DNA of 64,000 nucleotides from Bacteroidales bacterium (GCA_017525245.1 JAFXTE010000018.1:1-64000), one strand, 5' to 3'; positions 26,809 to 36,081 are shown, counted from the stretch's first letter. Notes: generated by a model from the sequence alone, not told the origin. Numbers and translations: made by a program.

Positions 26809-27681
26809 ATGAAGAAGACGATTATCGGTATATGGGCGTTTTGCATGATGTTGCTGACAGTTCCCTTTGCGCCCGCGGAGGCGCAAAATTCGGAGGTGGG
26901 GGCATGTGTGGGTACCATGTTCTACCTCGGCGAACTGAATCCGACAAGGCTTTTTGCCCAACCTCAACTGGCGGCAGGCTTGGTATATCGCTACAACATC
27001 TCACCCCGTTGGGCCATCAAAGCGGACTTCATGTTCGGAAAAGTCACCGGAAGTGACCAACTGACCAACAACGGCTATGAACGCAATCTCAGCTTCACCT
27101 CGCCCATCACTGAATTCTCCGTTGTTGGAGAGCTGAATTTTCTCCAGTTATACACCTCCGTCGGGAAAAACCACTTTGCCCCCTACATTTTCGCCGGTGC
27201 CACGATTTTCTCCTTCAATCCAAAGGCACAATACAAGGACGGGACAGTTTACGAACTGCAATGCCTTGGCACTGAGGGACAAGGACTGGAAGGTGGTCCG
27301 GAAAAGAAATATTCCCTGACACATTTCGCCATTCCTTTTGGCATCGGATTCCGCTTCAACATTGGGAGATATGTCAGTCTGGGTGCTGAATGGAGCATGC
27401 GATACACATTCACCGATTACCTGGATGATGTGGGCGGAAGATACTACGACAACGACTTGTTACGGGAACAACGGGGCGACATCATCGCCGACATGGCAGA
27501 CAGGACACCCGAGCTTGTTGACCCGGCAGAAGGGACTCCCCTCCCCTTACATCAGGCAGGTGAACAACGGGGCAATCCGACCACACACGACATCTACTCG
27601 TTTGCCGGCGCCACTTTGACCGTGAAATTCGGCAACGCGGACAGAACCTGTGATTTGAAAAAGAAACGTAAGAAATACTAA
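26809..27681 (+). CDS. Outer-membrane beta-barrel protein, DUF6089-like
   Basis: A 290-residue protein with signal peptide MKKTIIGIWAFCMMLLTVPFAPAEA and a body of amphipathic strands (VGACVGTMFYLGELN, GLVYRYNISPRWAIKADFMFG, FAPYIFAGATIFSFNPKAQY, IPFGIGFRFNIGRYVSLGAEWSMRYTFTDYLDDVGG), typical of a small eight-stranded barrel. From memory this matches the DUF6089 family, which in Bacteroidota is found just upstream of uppS and bamA exactly as here. uppS starts 6 bases after its stop, indicating one operon and a possible role in envelope biogenesis; the function is unknown. Confidence 0.85.
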   Translation: MKKTIIGIWAFCMMLLTVPFAPAEAQNSEVGACVGTMFYLGELNPTRLFAQPQLAAGLVYRYNISPRWAIKADFMFGKVTGSDQLTNNGYERNLSFTSPITEFSVVGELNFLQLYTSVGKNHFAPYIFAGATIFSFNPKAQYKDGTVYELQCLGTEGQGLEGGPEKKYSLTHFAIPFGIGFRFNIGRYVSLGAEWSMRYTFTDYLDDVGGRYYDNDLLREQRGDIIADMADRTPELVDPAEGTPLPLHQAGEQRGNPTTHDIYSFAGATLTVKFGNADRTCDLKKKRKKY

Positions 27682-27687
27682 TACTTT

Positions 27688-28410
27688 ATGGAAAAAGAAA
27701 TCAAACACATAGCCATCATTATGGATGGCAACGGCCGTTGGGCTCAACAGCATGGCAAGGAACGTATTTTCGGACATCTTAAAGGTGTGGATTCCGCCCG
27801 CGATGTCGTGAAAGGCGCCAACGCCCTCCACATCCCCTATCTCACCTTGTATGCCTTCTCCACTGAAAACTGGAACCGCCCGACTGAAGAGGTCAATTAT
27901 CTCTTTGAATTGATGGCGGAAACGTTCCTCAAGGAAATTGAGAACCTGATCAGAGACAACATCCGTGTCGTTTTCTCCGGCCGAATTGACACGCTTCCCG
28001 AGGCCACCAAAAAAGTCATTCTGGACACAATTGAAAAATCTGCCCATTGCACCGGCACCACTGTGAATGTGGCCATCAGCTATAGCGGACGTGCGGAACT
28101 CGCCGACACGGCCAAGCAAATTGCACGCCAAGTTGCGGAAGGCAAACTCAACCCCGAGGAAATAGACGAACAAACCATCTGTCAAAACCTCTACCATCCG
28201 GAAATCCCCGACGTGGATCTGATGATCCGCACTGCCGGCGACCAGAGAATCAGCAACTTCCTACTGTGGCAACTTGCTTACGCCGAACTGTTTTTCACGC
28301 CTGTGATGTGGCCGGAATTCCGTAGAGAACACTTGGCGGAAATCATTGAACAATTCTCCCACCGTGAACGCCGCTTCGGAAAAACTGGCGAACAGGTTCG
28401 GTCGCATTGA
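27688..28410 (+). CDS. uppS: Undecaprenyl (isoprenyl) diphosphate synthase
   Basis: A 240-residue cis-prenyltransferase making the C55 lipid carrier for peptidoglycan and surface polysaccharides. The catalytic Asp13 lies in IIMDGNGRWAQQHG; LYAFSTENWNRP, SYSGRAELADTAKQ and the C-terminal DVDLMIRTAGDQRISNFLLWQLAYAELFF are diagnostic (QRISNF in place of the commoner LRISNF). Cytosolic, membrane-associated. It is tightly linked to the upstream barrel gene and to bamA, whose likely start is 35 bases after the uppS stop. Confidence 0.96.
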   Translation: MEKEIKHIAIIMDGNGRWAQQHGKERIFGHLKGVDSARDVVKGANALHIPYLTLYAFSTENWNRPTEEVNYLFELMAETFLKEIENLIRDNIRVVFSGRIDTLPEATKKVILDTIEKSAHCTGTTVNVAISYSGRAELADTAKQIARQVAEGKLNPEEIDEQTICQNLYHPEIPDVDLMIRTAGDQRISNFLLWQLAYAELFFTPVMWPEFRREHLAEIIEQFSHRERRFGKTGEQVRSH

Positions 28411-28419
28411 TATTTTCAC

Positions 28420-28427
28420 TATCTTTG
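28420..28427 (+). promoter_or_regulatory. -7 box directly before bamA
   Basis: TATCTTTG, 18 bases before the bamA ATG at 28446 and just after the uppS stop, suggesting bamA has its own promoter besides read-through. Confidence 0.55.
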
Positions 28428-28445
28428 CCGCCTTTTTTGAAAAGC

Positions 28446-31058
28446 ATGCGTTTGATACGATATATGGTCTTGGTGTTGGCTCTCTGTCTCGGCACCTTCT
28501 CTGTCCGCGCACAAGTCGTGGTGGGGGGTGACGTGCCCGACGGTCCCCCTATTATCGACTATTCGTCTCCGAAAACTTACGAAATAGGCGGCATAACCTC
28601 TTCGGGGACCGCCCCGCTGGATCAGAGAATCCTCCCTTTTCATGTCGGCGACATCATTGAAGTACCAGGGGAAAAAACATCCAAAGCGGTAAAAAGCTTG
28701 TGGAACACCGGCTTGTATGAGGACGTGGAAATCACGGCCACCCGCGTGCAAGGCAACCTCATCTTTCTGGACATACGCCTCGAAGACCGCGCCCGCCTGA
28801 GCGCTTTCGGATTCAAAGGAACTACGAAAAGCGAGGAAAACGACCTCCGCGAGAAACTCAACATCTCCCAGGGCAACATCGTGAACGACAACATGATCAT
28901 CACCTGCAAGAATATCATCCGTAACTATTACATTGACAAAGGCTTTTTCTCTTGCTATGTTGATGTCCAGCAGATTCCCAACGAAAAAATCAAAAATGCC
29001 GTAAACCTTCTCTTCAACATTCAGAAATCCAAAAAAGTCAAGATTGACAAAATCACTATCAACGGCAACAAAGGAGTCACCGACGCTGTTCTGCTCCGTT
29101 CCATGAAGGAAACCAAGGAAAAACTGCGCTTCATGCCTCTTTATAAGGCAGATACAGCCATCGCCTACCTTTTCAAGCACAAGGGTTATTATCAGTCCAA
29201 AGACATCAAAGACCATTTGGACAACTACTTCTCTGATCGCGTGAAACTTAGGATTTTCAAGCCTTCCAAATTCATCAAGGAAAGCTATGAGAAAGACAAG
29301 GTGAACCTCATCAACCGATATAACGAACTCGGCTACCGCGACGCGGTCATCACCCACGACACTTTCTATGTCAAAAGAAACAATATGTACATTGACATTG
29401 ATGTCAACGAAGGGAGGCAGTACTATTTCCGGAATATCTCGTTTGTGGGTAACACCATCTATCCGACATCTCTGCTCAAACAGCTGTTGGGCATCAACAA
29501 GGGCGATGTCTATAATCAGAGCCTGCTGACCAAGAACCTGACCATGAAGGAGGACGGCGAGGACATTGCATCCCTTTACATGAACAACGGTTATCTGTTC
29601 TTCAGCGCCAATCCCGTGGAGGTTGGCATTGATGGCGATTCCATCGACATTGAGATCCGTATCAGAGAAGGCAAGAAGGCCAAATATAATGAGATTACGA
29701 TTACGGGCAACACCAAGACGAACGACAACGTGATTCTGCGCGAGCTCACCACCATCCCTGGCCAGATGTTCAACCGTGCCGACATCATCCGTTCGCAACA
29801 GGTGCTGATGGCCATGGGCTACTTCAATCAGGAGAAGATGGATGTGCAGCCGCGTCCGAATGAGACCGACGGCACCGTGGACATCAACTATGTGGTGGAG
29901 GAGACCACCTCCGACCAACTGTCACTCTCCGCAGGCTATGGCGCCACGGGTTTCATGCTCACCGCCGGCATAGCCTTCAACAACTTCTCCACCAAGAAAC
30001 TCTTCAAGAAAGATGCTTGGACACCCATTCCCGGAGGCGACGGGCAACGCATCGCCCTCAACGCTTCTGTAAGTACCAAATACTATCAATATTACAATTT
30101 CTCGTTCACAGAACCCTGGCTCGGCGGGAAGAAACCCAATGCATTAACCATTGGCGCCTATTATCAGAAGCAGACCAACGGCTATAACAAAAAGGACGAG
30201 GACAAGTATGCATACACCAGCATTGCGGGTGCGTCTGTCACATTGTCCAACAAGCTCAAATGGCCGGATGACTATTTCCAAATGTCCCACACCTTGTCTT
30301 ACGAATACTACAACGTGAAAAAATGGGGCACTTTCATCTTCCCGACTGGATATGCACACAGCTTGAGCTATATCCTAACCATTTCCCGAAACTCTGTCAA
30401 TGCCCCCATTTATCCACGTGAAGGTTCTGAAATCACCTTTTCCATGCAATTGACTCCGCCGTATTCCATCCTGTCTCACAAAGACTACAGCAATGCCACA
30501 GATCAAGAAAAATATAAATTGTTGGAATACCACAAATGGAAACTTAACGTATCATGGTTCACGCGCATTGTCGATAATCTCGTGCTGAATGTGCGCATGA
30601 AGATGGGTTTCATGGGATGCTACAACCAGACCATCGGCATATCCCCGTTCGGCAGATTTTACCTTGGCGGCGACGGCATGAGCAACTTCTCCTACGACGG
30701 GCGCGAGGTCATTGGTATGCGCGGTTATGAGGACGATGTCCTTTCACCCAATGTAAACGGCACGGTCGTTGGCGCCTCCATCTACCATAAATTCACTGCG
30801 GAACTTCGGTATCCCATCACGCTGAACCCATCGGCAACCGTCTATGTGCTGGCCTTTGTGGAAGCCGGAAAGGGATGGATTGACAAACGCCAGTACAACC
30901 CGTTCCAGATGTACAAATCTGTCGGTGTGGGTGTGCGCGTCTATCTGCCGATGTTCGGTCTGCTCGGTTTCGACTATGGTTATGGCTTCGACCCTGTTCC
31001 CGGCATCACCAACTGGCGCAAACAATTCCATATCTCCATCAACCAATCCATTGATTAA
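28446..31058 (+). CDS. bamA: Outer-membrane protein assembly factor BamA
   Basis: An 870-residue Omp85 protein that inserts beta-barrels into the outer membrane. The signal peptide ends TFSVRAQ; several POTRA domains follow (about residues 50-480; e.g. SLWNTGLYEDVEITATRVQGNLIFLDI, ITINGNKGVTDAVLLRSM, YFRNISFVGNTIYPTSLLKQLLG, ITITGNTKTNDNVILRELTTIPG), then the membrane barrel with VDINYVVEETTSDQLSLSAGYG, and the R-G-Y loop motif IGMRGYEDD. It ends in a beta signal with terminal strand WRKQFHISINQSID. An in-frame TTG at 28407 would overlap uppS; the ATG at 28446 gives a proper signal peptide. Three Skp-like genes follow, an envelope-assembly cluster. Confidence 0.96.
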   Translation: MRLIRYMVLVLALCLGTFSVRAQVVVGGDVPDGPPIIDYSSPKTYEIGGITSSGTAPLDQRILPFHVGDIIEVPGEKTSKAVKSLWNTGLYEDVEITATRVQGNLIFLDIRLEDRARLSAFGFKGTTKSEENDLREKLNISQGNIVNDNMIITCKNIIRNYYIDKGFFSCYVDVQQIPNEKIKNAVNLLFNIQKSKKVKIDKITINGNKGVTDAVLLRSMKETKEKLRFMPLYKADTAIAYLFKHKGYYQSKDIKDHLDNYFSDRVKLRIFKPSKFIKESYEKDKVNLINRYNELGYRDAVITHDTFYVKRNNMYIDIDVNEGRQYYFRNISFVGNTIYPTSLLKQLLGINKGDVYNQSLLTKNLTMKEDGEDIASLYMNNGYLFFSANPVEVGIDGDSIDIEIRIREGKKAKYNEITITGNTKTNDNVILRELTTIPGQMFNRADIIRSQQVLMAMGYFNQEKMDVQPRPNETDGTVDINYVVEETTSDQLSLSAGYGATGFMLTAGIAFNNFSTKKLFKKDAWTPIPGGDGQRIALNASVSTKYYQYYNFSFTEPWLGGKKPNALTIGAYYQKQTNGYNKKDEDKYAYTSIAGASVTLSNKLKWPDDYFQMSHTLSYEYYNVKKWGTFIFPTGYAHSLSYILTISRNSVNAPIYPREGSEITFSMQLTPPYSILSHKDYSNATDQEKYKLLEYHKWKLNVSWFTRIVDNLVLNVRMKMGFMGCYNQTIGISPFGRFYLGGDGMSNFSYDGREVIGMRGYEDDVLSPNVNGTVVGASIYHKFTAELRYPITLNPSATVYVLAFVEAGKGWIDKRQYNPFQMYKSVGVGVRVYLPMFGLLGFDYGYGFDPVPGITNWRKQFHISINQSID

Positions 31059-31111
31059 ACTTATCACAAAATAACAGTCTTATCCAATCGCTTACAAAAA
31101 ACATAATAATA

Positions 31112-31645
31112 ATGAAAAAACAACTCTTTTTAACAGGTTTATTGACACTGCTCATGTTTTTCGGATTCGCACAGAAATATGCGTATATCAACTCCGAATA
31201 CATTCTTTCCCAAATCCCTGAATACAAAGAAGCCCAAGCAGAATTAGACCGTGTGGCTGTGCAGTGGCAAAAAGAAATCGAGTCGAAATTCTCCACAATT
31301 GACTCCATGTACAAACGCTATCAGGTGGAGTCCATCACATTGCCGGAGCAAATCAAACGGAGCCGTGAAGAAGCCATCATAGCACAAGAAAAAGCTGCCA
31401 AGGATTTACAAAAGAAACGTTTCGGCCAGGACGGCGACCTTTTCAAGAAACGCGAGGAACTGGTGAAACCCATCCAGGACCGTGTCATCAACGCTGTGAA
31501 TGACTATGCCAAAGAGAAGGGCTACGCCTTTGTTTTCGACACCGCCGGCGACCTGACCATCATCTACGCCGACCCCAAATGGGACATCAACGAGCAGGTG
31601 CTCTCAAAAATGGGCATCTCCGTCAACAGAGATATGGATGAATAA
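31112..31645 (+). CDS. OmpH/Skp-family periplasmic chaperone 1
   Basis: A 177-residue exported protein: signal peptide MKKQLFLTGLLTLLMFFGFA, then YAYINSEYILSQIPEYKEAQAELD, the OmpH opening, a long charged coiled coil (about residues 35-120), and a C-terminal strand region EKGYAFVFDTAGDLTIIYAD. Skp trimers hold unfolded outer-membrane proteins for BamA. First of three tandem paralogs after bamA; slightly longer than the next two. Confidence 0.93.
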   Translation: MKKQLFLTGLLTLLMFFGFAQKYAYINSEYILSQIPEYKEAQAELDRVAVQWQKEIESKFSTIDSMYKRYQVESITLPEQIKRSREEAIIAQEKAAKDLQKKRFGQDGDLFKKREELVKPIQDRVINAVNDYAKEKGYAFVFDTAGDLTIIYADPKWDINEQVLSKMGISVNRDMDE

Positions 31646-31675
31646 TATTAAAATATGAACATAAAGAATAATTCA

Positions 31676-32176
31676 ATGAAAAAGATTGCTTTGATTCTGG
31701 CTGTAGTAGGCCTCTTTTCTGTCCAAGCTGCCCATGCGCAAAAATACGGGCATGTGAACTCAAGCGAAATTCTGGAAGTGATGCCGGGTATTGACTCTCT
31801 GCAGATTAAGCTCCAAGCGTTCCAACAAGATTTACAGTCCATGTATGAAAACATGATGACGGAATATCAGACCAAAAAGGAGAAATTTGACCGCGAGGTG
31901 GGTACGATGTCTTCCGCCGTGCGCCAAGTGCGCGAAAAGGAACTGATGGATTTAGGCAACCGCATCCAGGAATTCCAAGCCAGTGCGCAGGAGGATCTTG
32001 AAGACAAACAGTATGAACTGGCAAAGCCATTCCAAGATGCCATCCAGGAAGCCATTAACAAAGTGGCGAAAGCTAACGGTTACTCCTACATTTTCGACAC
32101 GAAAACGCTGCTGTATTACGGCACATCTGATGATATCACTCCTTTGGTGAAGAAAGAACTTGGCATTAAACAGTAA
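31676..32176 (+). CDS. OmpH/Skp-family periplasmic chaperone 2
   Basis: A 166-residue exported coiled-coil protein: signal MKKIALILAVVGLFSVQAAHA, then YGHVNSSEILEVMPGID, coiled coil with EFQASAQEDLEDKQYELAKPFQDAI, and ANGYSYIFDTKTLLYYGTSDDITPLVKKELGIK. An in-frame ATG seven codons earlier (31655) is less likely because it lacks a signal-peptide start. It is much closer to paralog 3 than to paralog 1 (shared GHVNS/GHVDYG start, YIFD, DDIT/EDIT, LGIK end), implying a recent duplication. Confidence 0.93.
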   Translation: MKKIALILAVVGLFSVQAAHAQKYGHVNSSEILEVMPGIDSLQIKLQAFQQDLQSMYENMMTEYQTKKEKFDREVGTMSSAVRQVREKELMDLGNRIQEFQASAQEDLEDKQYELAKPFQDAIQEAINKVAKANGYSYIFDTKTLLYYGTSDDITPLVKKELGIKQ

Positions 32177-32181
32177 CAATC

Positions 32182-32685
32182 ATGAAGAGAATACTCACAA
32201 TATGCATCATTGCGGTGTGCTGTATCACCGCTGGATATGCCCAGAAGGCAAAATTCGGGCATGTTGATTACGGCGCCATCATGAAGGAGATGCCCGGCAT
32301 CGACACTGCGCAACAGGCTTTAGTGGAATATCAACAAGAACTGGAAGCAGTGGGCAAACAGATGGCCGACGAGTTCAAGGCCAAACAGACGGAATACGCC
32401 AACCTCGCCAATACCACCACCTCGTCCGCCATTTTGAAAGTGAAAGAAGACGAACTGACGAAACTCTACACCCGAATCCAGGATTTCGTTTCCTCCAGCG
32501 AGATGGACATCCAAAACAAGCAAATAGAACTCCTCAAACCCTTTCAGGACAAACTGATGGATGCCATCAAAAAAGTGGCGGAAGCAGGCAAATACACCTA
32601 CATCTTCGACATCACCATGTGTGCTTATCACACTGACACTGAAGATATTACCGCCGCCGTCAAGAACGAATTGGGTATCAAATAA
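32182..32685 (+). CDS. OmpH/Skp-family periplasmic chaperone 3
   Basis: A 167-residue exported protein with signal MKRILTICIIAVCCITAGYA, then FGHVDYGAIMKEMPGIDTAQQALVEYQ, a coiled coil, EMDIQNKQIELLKPFQDKLMDAIKKVAEAGKYTYIFD, and the end KNELGIK. Only 5 bases separate it from paralog 2. Expected to carry outer-membrane proteins to BamA. A palindrome and heptamer arrays follow. Confidence 0.93.
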   Translation: MKRILTICIIAVCCITAGYAQKAKFGHVDYGAIMKEMPGIDTAQQALVEYQQELEAVGKQMADEFKAKQTEYANLANTTTSSAILKVKEDELTKLYTRIQDFVSSSEMDIQNKQIELLKPFQDKLMDAIKKVAEAGKYTYIFDITMCAYHTDTEDITAAVKNELGIK

Positions 32686-32712
32686 TTGATATGTAAATAT
32701 AATTTGTATCGT

Positions 32713-32740
32713 GTAGAGACGTTTCATGAAACGTCTCTAC
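32713..32740. repeat. GTAGAGACG palindrome copy 2
   Basis: A perfect 28-bp palindrome identical to the copy at 21813, here without a following T-run, 28 bases after the third Skp gene. Confidence 0.9.
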
Positions 32741-32792
32741 ATTGTTTATAGGACAATGTAACGATACTCTTGAATAAACCAACAACCCCAAA

Positions 32793-32848
32793 CTCTTACG
32801 TCTCACGTCTCACGTCTTCAATAACCCATAACCTATAACCCATAACCA
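32793..32848. repeat. Double heptamer array leading to the dcp start codon
   Basis: Four units related to GTCTCAC (CTCTTAC, GTCTCAC twice, GTCTTCA) followed by four related to ATAACCC (ATAACCC, ATAACCT, ATAACCC, ATAACCA). The array ends 4 bases before the ATG at 32853, occupying the place of any leader. Confidence 0.85.
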
Positions 32849-32852
32849 TTCA

Positions 32853-34883
32853 ATGAACCCTTTAACCCAACAATGGAAAACCCATCGGCAGACCCCGCCG
32901 TTCAACGAGATTAAAACCGAACATTACTTGCCTGCATTCGAGGAGGCTATTGCCAATGCCAAGCAAGAAATAGAACAGATTGCCAACAATCCCATCGCAC
33001 CGGATTTTGAAAATACGATAGTCGCGCTCGACCGTGCTGGAGAGCAACTCTCCACCATTGCCGACCTCTTCTTCAACATTCTGGAATGCAACGGCGACGA
33101 TGAGATGCACCAAGTTGCGGAAGAGGTGCAGCCATTGCTGGTACAATATGAGAACGAGGTGTATCAGCATCCCGGATTGTTTGCCCGCGTCAAGGCGGTG
33201 CATGACCGCCAGAAGCAGGAGGCTTTCCTGACTGGCGCGGACAAGATACTGTTGGACAGGACGTACGATGCTTTCGTGTCGGGCGGCGCAAATTTGCCGG
33301 AGGAACAGAAAAAACGTTTTGCCGAATTGAGTTTGGAACTGGCCAACCGACAGTTGGATTTCGGCCAGCGGGCACTGAAGGCCACCAACGCTTGGTACGT
33401 GCATCTTGAAAAGGAGTCACCGCGACTTGCGGGCATTCCCGAAAGCGCGAAAGCTCTCGCCGCACAAAAAGCATCCGAAAAAGGACTGGAGGGCTATGTC
33501 TTCGACCTTTCCGCGCCCGACGTGAACACGGTGCTGACATACGCCGGTGACCGTTCTCTGCGCGAGGAAGTCTATATGCATTCCAGCAAGAAGGCGTACG
33601 GCGGGGAGTTTGACAATTGCGACAATATCAAAGCCATTCTGAAATGCCGTGAAGAAATCGCGCACTTGCTTGGATATAAGCATTATGCGGACTATGCTTT
33701 GCGGAATCGAATGGCGAAAGACTTAACGCATGTCTATAAACTTCTTGACGAATTGAAAGCCGCTGCTCTGCCCGCCGCGAAACGGGAAATTGAGGAATTG
33801 AGGCAATTTGCTCAAAAACAAGGCTTTAACGATACTTTCCAGCGTTGGGATCTGAGTTATTACATGGAAAAACTCCGTCAGGAAAAGTTCCAATTGGAAA
33901 CAGAGAAACTGAAAGTTTATTTTCCGCTGAATCAGGTAATTGAAGGTGTTTTCGGATTAGCCACAACGCTATATGACCTGCGTTTTGTGAAAACGGAAGA
34001 TATTCAGCCGTATCATCCTGATGTTCAAGTGTATGAGGTCTATCGCGGCGAACAGTTCATGGCGGTGCTCTATCTCGACTTCCACCCGCGCAGCACGAAA
34101 CGCAGCGGCGCGTGGATGACGGAGTTCCGCGACCAGCACGAGGACGCCAACGGAAACGACATCCGCCCGTGGGTGAGCCTTGTGATGAACTTTACCCCAC
34201 CGACGAAAGAACAACCATCCCTGCTGACAGTCAACGAGGTCAACACTTTCCTGCACGAATTCGGACATGCTTTGAACGGGATGCTTTCCGAGGTGAAATA
34301 CGCCACGCTTTCGGGCACGCACTCGCCCCGCGATTTCGTGGAACTGCCTTCGCAACTAAACGAGAATTGGCTCACGGAACCGGAATTCCTGCGCACTTTC
34401 GCCCGCCACTACCAGACCGGCGAGCTAATTCCTGACGAATATGTCGCGCAGCTGAAGAATATGAACAAGTTCATGGCGGGATATTTGTGCGTGAGACAGC
34501 TCTCTTTCGGCTATTTAGACATGATGTGGCATACGATGGCTGCCGATGAAGTGGATGACATTCTTCGTTTGGAACGTTCCATATTTGACACGGTGGAAGT
34601 GTTGCCGGTGGTGCCGGGCGCATGCATGAGCACCTCCTTCGGCCATCTCTTTTCGGGTGGCTACGCAGCCGGTTATTACGGCTACAAGTGGGCGGAAATG
34701 CTTGAGGCAGACGCTTTTGCGTTGTTCAAGGAGAAAGGTGTGATGAACCACGACACCGCGCAAAGATACTTGGAAACCATCCTTTCCAAGGGCGGCTCTG
34801 TGGATGCCATGGAGATGTTCGTCAATTTCCGGGGAAGAGAACCGAAAATCGATGCATTGTTAGAGCGTGACGGGTTGCGGTAG
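32853..34883 (+). CDS. dcp: M3-family peptidyl-dipeptidase (Dcp type)
   Basis: A 676-residue zinc peptidase of family M3 that removes dipeptides from peptide C-termini. The zinc motif HEFGH is at residues 468-472 in NTFLHEFGHALNGMLS; other marks are PSQLNENWL, DFHPRSTKRSGAWM and the C-terminal FGHLFSGGYAAGYYGYKWAEMLEADAFALF. There is no signal peptide, so it is probably cytoplasmic and finishes the digestion of imported peptides. The TAG stop lies inside a GTAGAGACG palindrome. No -7 box is evident close upstream, since the space is occupied by heptamer arrays. Confidence 0.95.
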   Translation: MNPLTQQWKTHRQTPPFNEIKTEHYLPAFEEAIANAKQEIEQIANNPIAPDFENTIVALDRAGEQLSTIADLFFNILECNGDDEMHQVAEEVQPLLVQYENEVYQHPGLFARVKAVHDRQKQEAFLTGADKILLDRTYDAFVSGGANLPEEQKKRFAELSLELANRQLDFGQRALKATNAWYVHLEKESPRLAGIPESAKALAAQKASEKGLEGYVFDLSAPDVNTVLTYAGDRSLREEVYMHSSKKAYGGEFDNCDNIKAILKCREEIAHLLGYKHYADYALRNRMAKDLTHVYKLLDELKAAALPAAKREIEELRQFAQKQGFNDTFQRWDLSYYMEKLRQEKFQLETEKLKVYFPLNQVIEGVFGLATTLYDLRFVKTEDIQPYHPDVQVYEVYRGEQFMAVLYLDFHPRSTKRSGAWMTEFRDQHEDANGNDIRPWVSLVMNFTPPTKEQPSLLTVNEVNTFLHEFGHALNGMLSEVKYATLSGTHSPRDFVELPSQLNENWLTEPEFLRTFARHYQTGELIPDEYVAQLKNMNKFMAGYLCVRQLSFGYLDMMWHTMAADEVDDILRLERSIFDTVEVLPVVPGACMSTSFGHLFSGGYAAGYYGYKWAEMLEADAFALFKEKGVMNHDTAQRYLETILSKGGSVDAMEMFVNFRGREPKIDALLERDGLR

Positions 34884-34907
34884 AGACGCAAAATTTTGCG
34901 TCTCTAC
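34880..34907. repeat. GTAGAGACG palindrome copy 3, containing the dcp stop codon
   Basis: A perfect 28-bp palindrome with half-site GTAGAGACGCAAAA. The arms match copies 1 and 2 but the centre differs. The dcp stop TAG is bases 34881-34883. Confidence 0.9.
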
Positions 34908-34914
34908 AATTCCA

Positions 34915-34949
34915 GCATCGCACATCGTAAATCGCAAACCGCACATCGA
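34915..34949. repeat. Heptamer array before azlC
   Basis: GCATCGC, ACATCGT, AAATCGC, AAACCGC, ACATCGA: degenerate units of period 7 just after the palindrome. Confidence 0.65.
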
Positions 34950-34959
34950 AAATAAAGTG

Positions 34960-34967
34960 TACATTTG
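34960..34967 (+). promoter_or_regulatory. -7 box of azlCD
   Basis: TACATTTG, 29 bases before the azlC start codon. Confidence 0.6.
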
Positions 34968-34996
34968 CAGCGGTAAAATAATATTCTTAACTTATT

Positions 34997-35734
34997 ATGA
35001 ATGAATTTGTTAGAGGTATAAAACGCGGGTTTCCCATCTGTTTGGGCTACATTCCCGTGTCTTTTACCTTTGGGTTGATAGCGGTTAAGATGGGATTTTC
35101 GCCGTTGCAGGCGACCTTGATTTCCTTGACCAACATGGCTTCCGCCGGACAATTTGCCGGAATCCGGCTGATTGAAGGCGGAGCTCCTTATATTGAGCTG
35201 ATCATCACCACATTTGTCATCAATTTGCGATACTTTCTGATGTCGCTGTCGTTATCGCAGAAGGTAAATCCCGATATGCCGTTCTACAAGCGGGCGGTCA
35301 TGGCGTACTGTATCACGGACGAGGTGTTCGCCTTGGCAGCCATGGAGCCCGACGAGGTGAGTTTCCCGTTCTTTGGCGGCTTGATGATTACTCCCATATT
35401 AGGTTGGACCTCAGGCACTTTGTTAGGTGCCATCGCCTCCAACCTGCTCTCTCCGATGATTCAGGGCTGCATGGGTATTGCGCTCTACTGCATGTTCATC
35501 GCCATCATTATCCCACCTGCGCGGAAGAGCCGTAAGGTGGCGTTAGCTGTAGTGGTGGCCGCCGCACTTTCCTGCATTTTCAAATATGTGCCGGGCATCA
35601 ACATGTTGTCACAAGTCGGGGGCGGTGGCTGGGCCATCATTACCTCCGCTATCCTCGGTGCGGCCATCTGCGCCACCATCAAGGAGGTGAAACGCCGTCG
35701 CAGACGCGCTGCGGCAGAAAGGAGGGCAGCATGA
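34997..35734 (+). CDS. azlC: AzlC-family branched-chain amino acid exporter, large subunit
   Basis: A 245-residue inner-membrane protein with about five to six helices. FVRGIKRGFPICLGYIPVSFTFGLIAVKMGFSPLQA and AGQFAGIRL are AzlC signatures; the family exports branched-chain amino acids together with AzlD. The C-terminus is a very basic tail (RRRRRAAAERR), probably cytosolic. azlD overlaps its stop codon by 4 bases (ATGA), so the two are translationally coupled. Confidence 0.95.
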   Translation: MNEFVRGIKRGFPICLGYIPVSFTFGLIAVKMGFSPLQATLISLTNMASAGQFAGIRLIEGGAPYIELIITTFVINLRYFLMSLSLSQKVNPDMPFYKRAVMAYCITDEVFALAAMEPDEVSFPFFGGLMITPILGWTSGTLLGAIASNLLSPMIQGCMGIALYCMFIAIIIPPARKSRKVALAVVVAAALSCIFKYVPGINMLSQVGGGGWAIITSAILGAAICATIKEVKRRRRRAAAERRAA

Positions 35735-36081
35735 ACTACATTATCGTCTGCATGTTCCTGATGTTCCTGACCACCTATCTGATCAGGGTGATACCCATCG
35801 GATTCGTCCGTAGGAAAATGGAGAACGAATGGATTCAGGATTTCATTTACTATATCCCGTTCTGTGTGCTGTCGGCGATGACCTTCCCGGATGTTTTCTA
35901 TTCGACGACCGCCACGGGCGTGGAGCCTCACATCACGGTTTCCGCCGTCATTGCCACGGCGGTGGCTGTCATCATGGCTTGGCGTAAGCGCGGCCTTGTG
36001 ACGGTGGCACTCGTGGCCGTCTTGGTGGCCATTATCGTGGAGCTTGCGATGCCGGTGCTGATGACGATGATGGCACGGTGA
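35731..36081 (+). CDS. azlD: AzlD-family branched-chain amino acid exporter, small subunit
   Basis: A 116-residue membrane protein with three to four helices. MFLTTYLIRVIPIGFVRRKMENEWIQDFIYYIPFCVLSAMTFPDVFYS is typical AzlD. It pairs with AzlC. The stop codon is inside an octamer array. Confidence 0.93.
   Translation: MNYIIVCMFLMFLTTYLIRVIPIGFVRRKMENEWIQDFIYYIPFCVLSAMTFPDVFYSTTATGVEPHITVSAVIATAVAVIMAWRKRGLVTVALVAVLVAIIVELAMPVLMTMMAR

Noticed and set aside
28419-29918. 499-codon open frame antisense to bamA
   Set aside because: Shadow of the POTRA-coding region; Val/Asp/His-rich and without recognisable fold.
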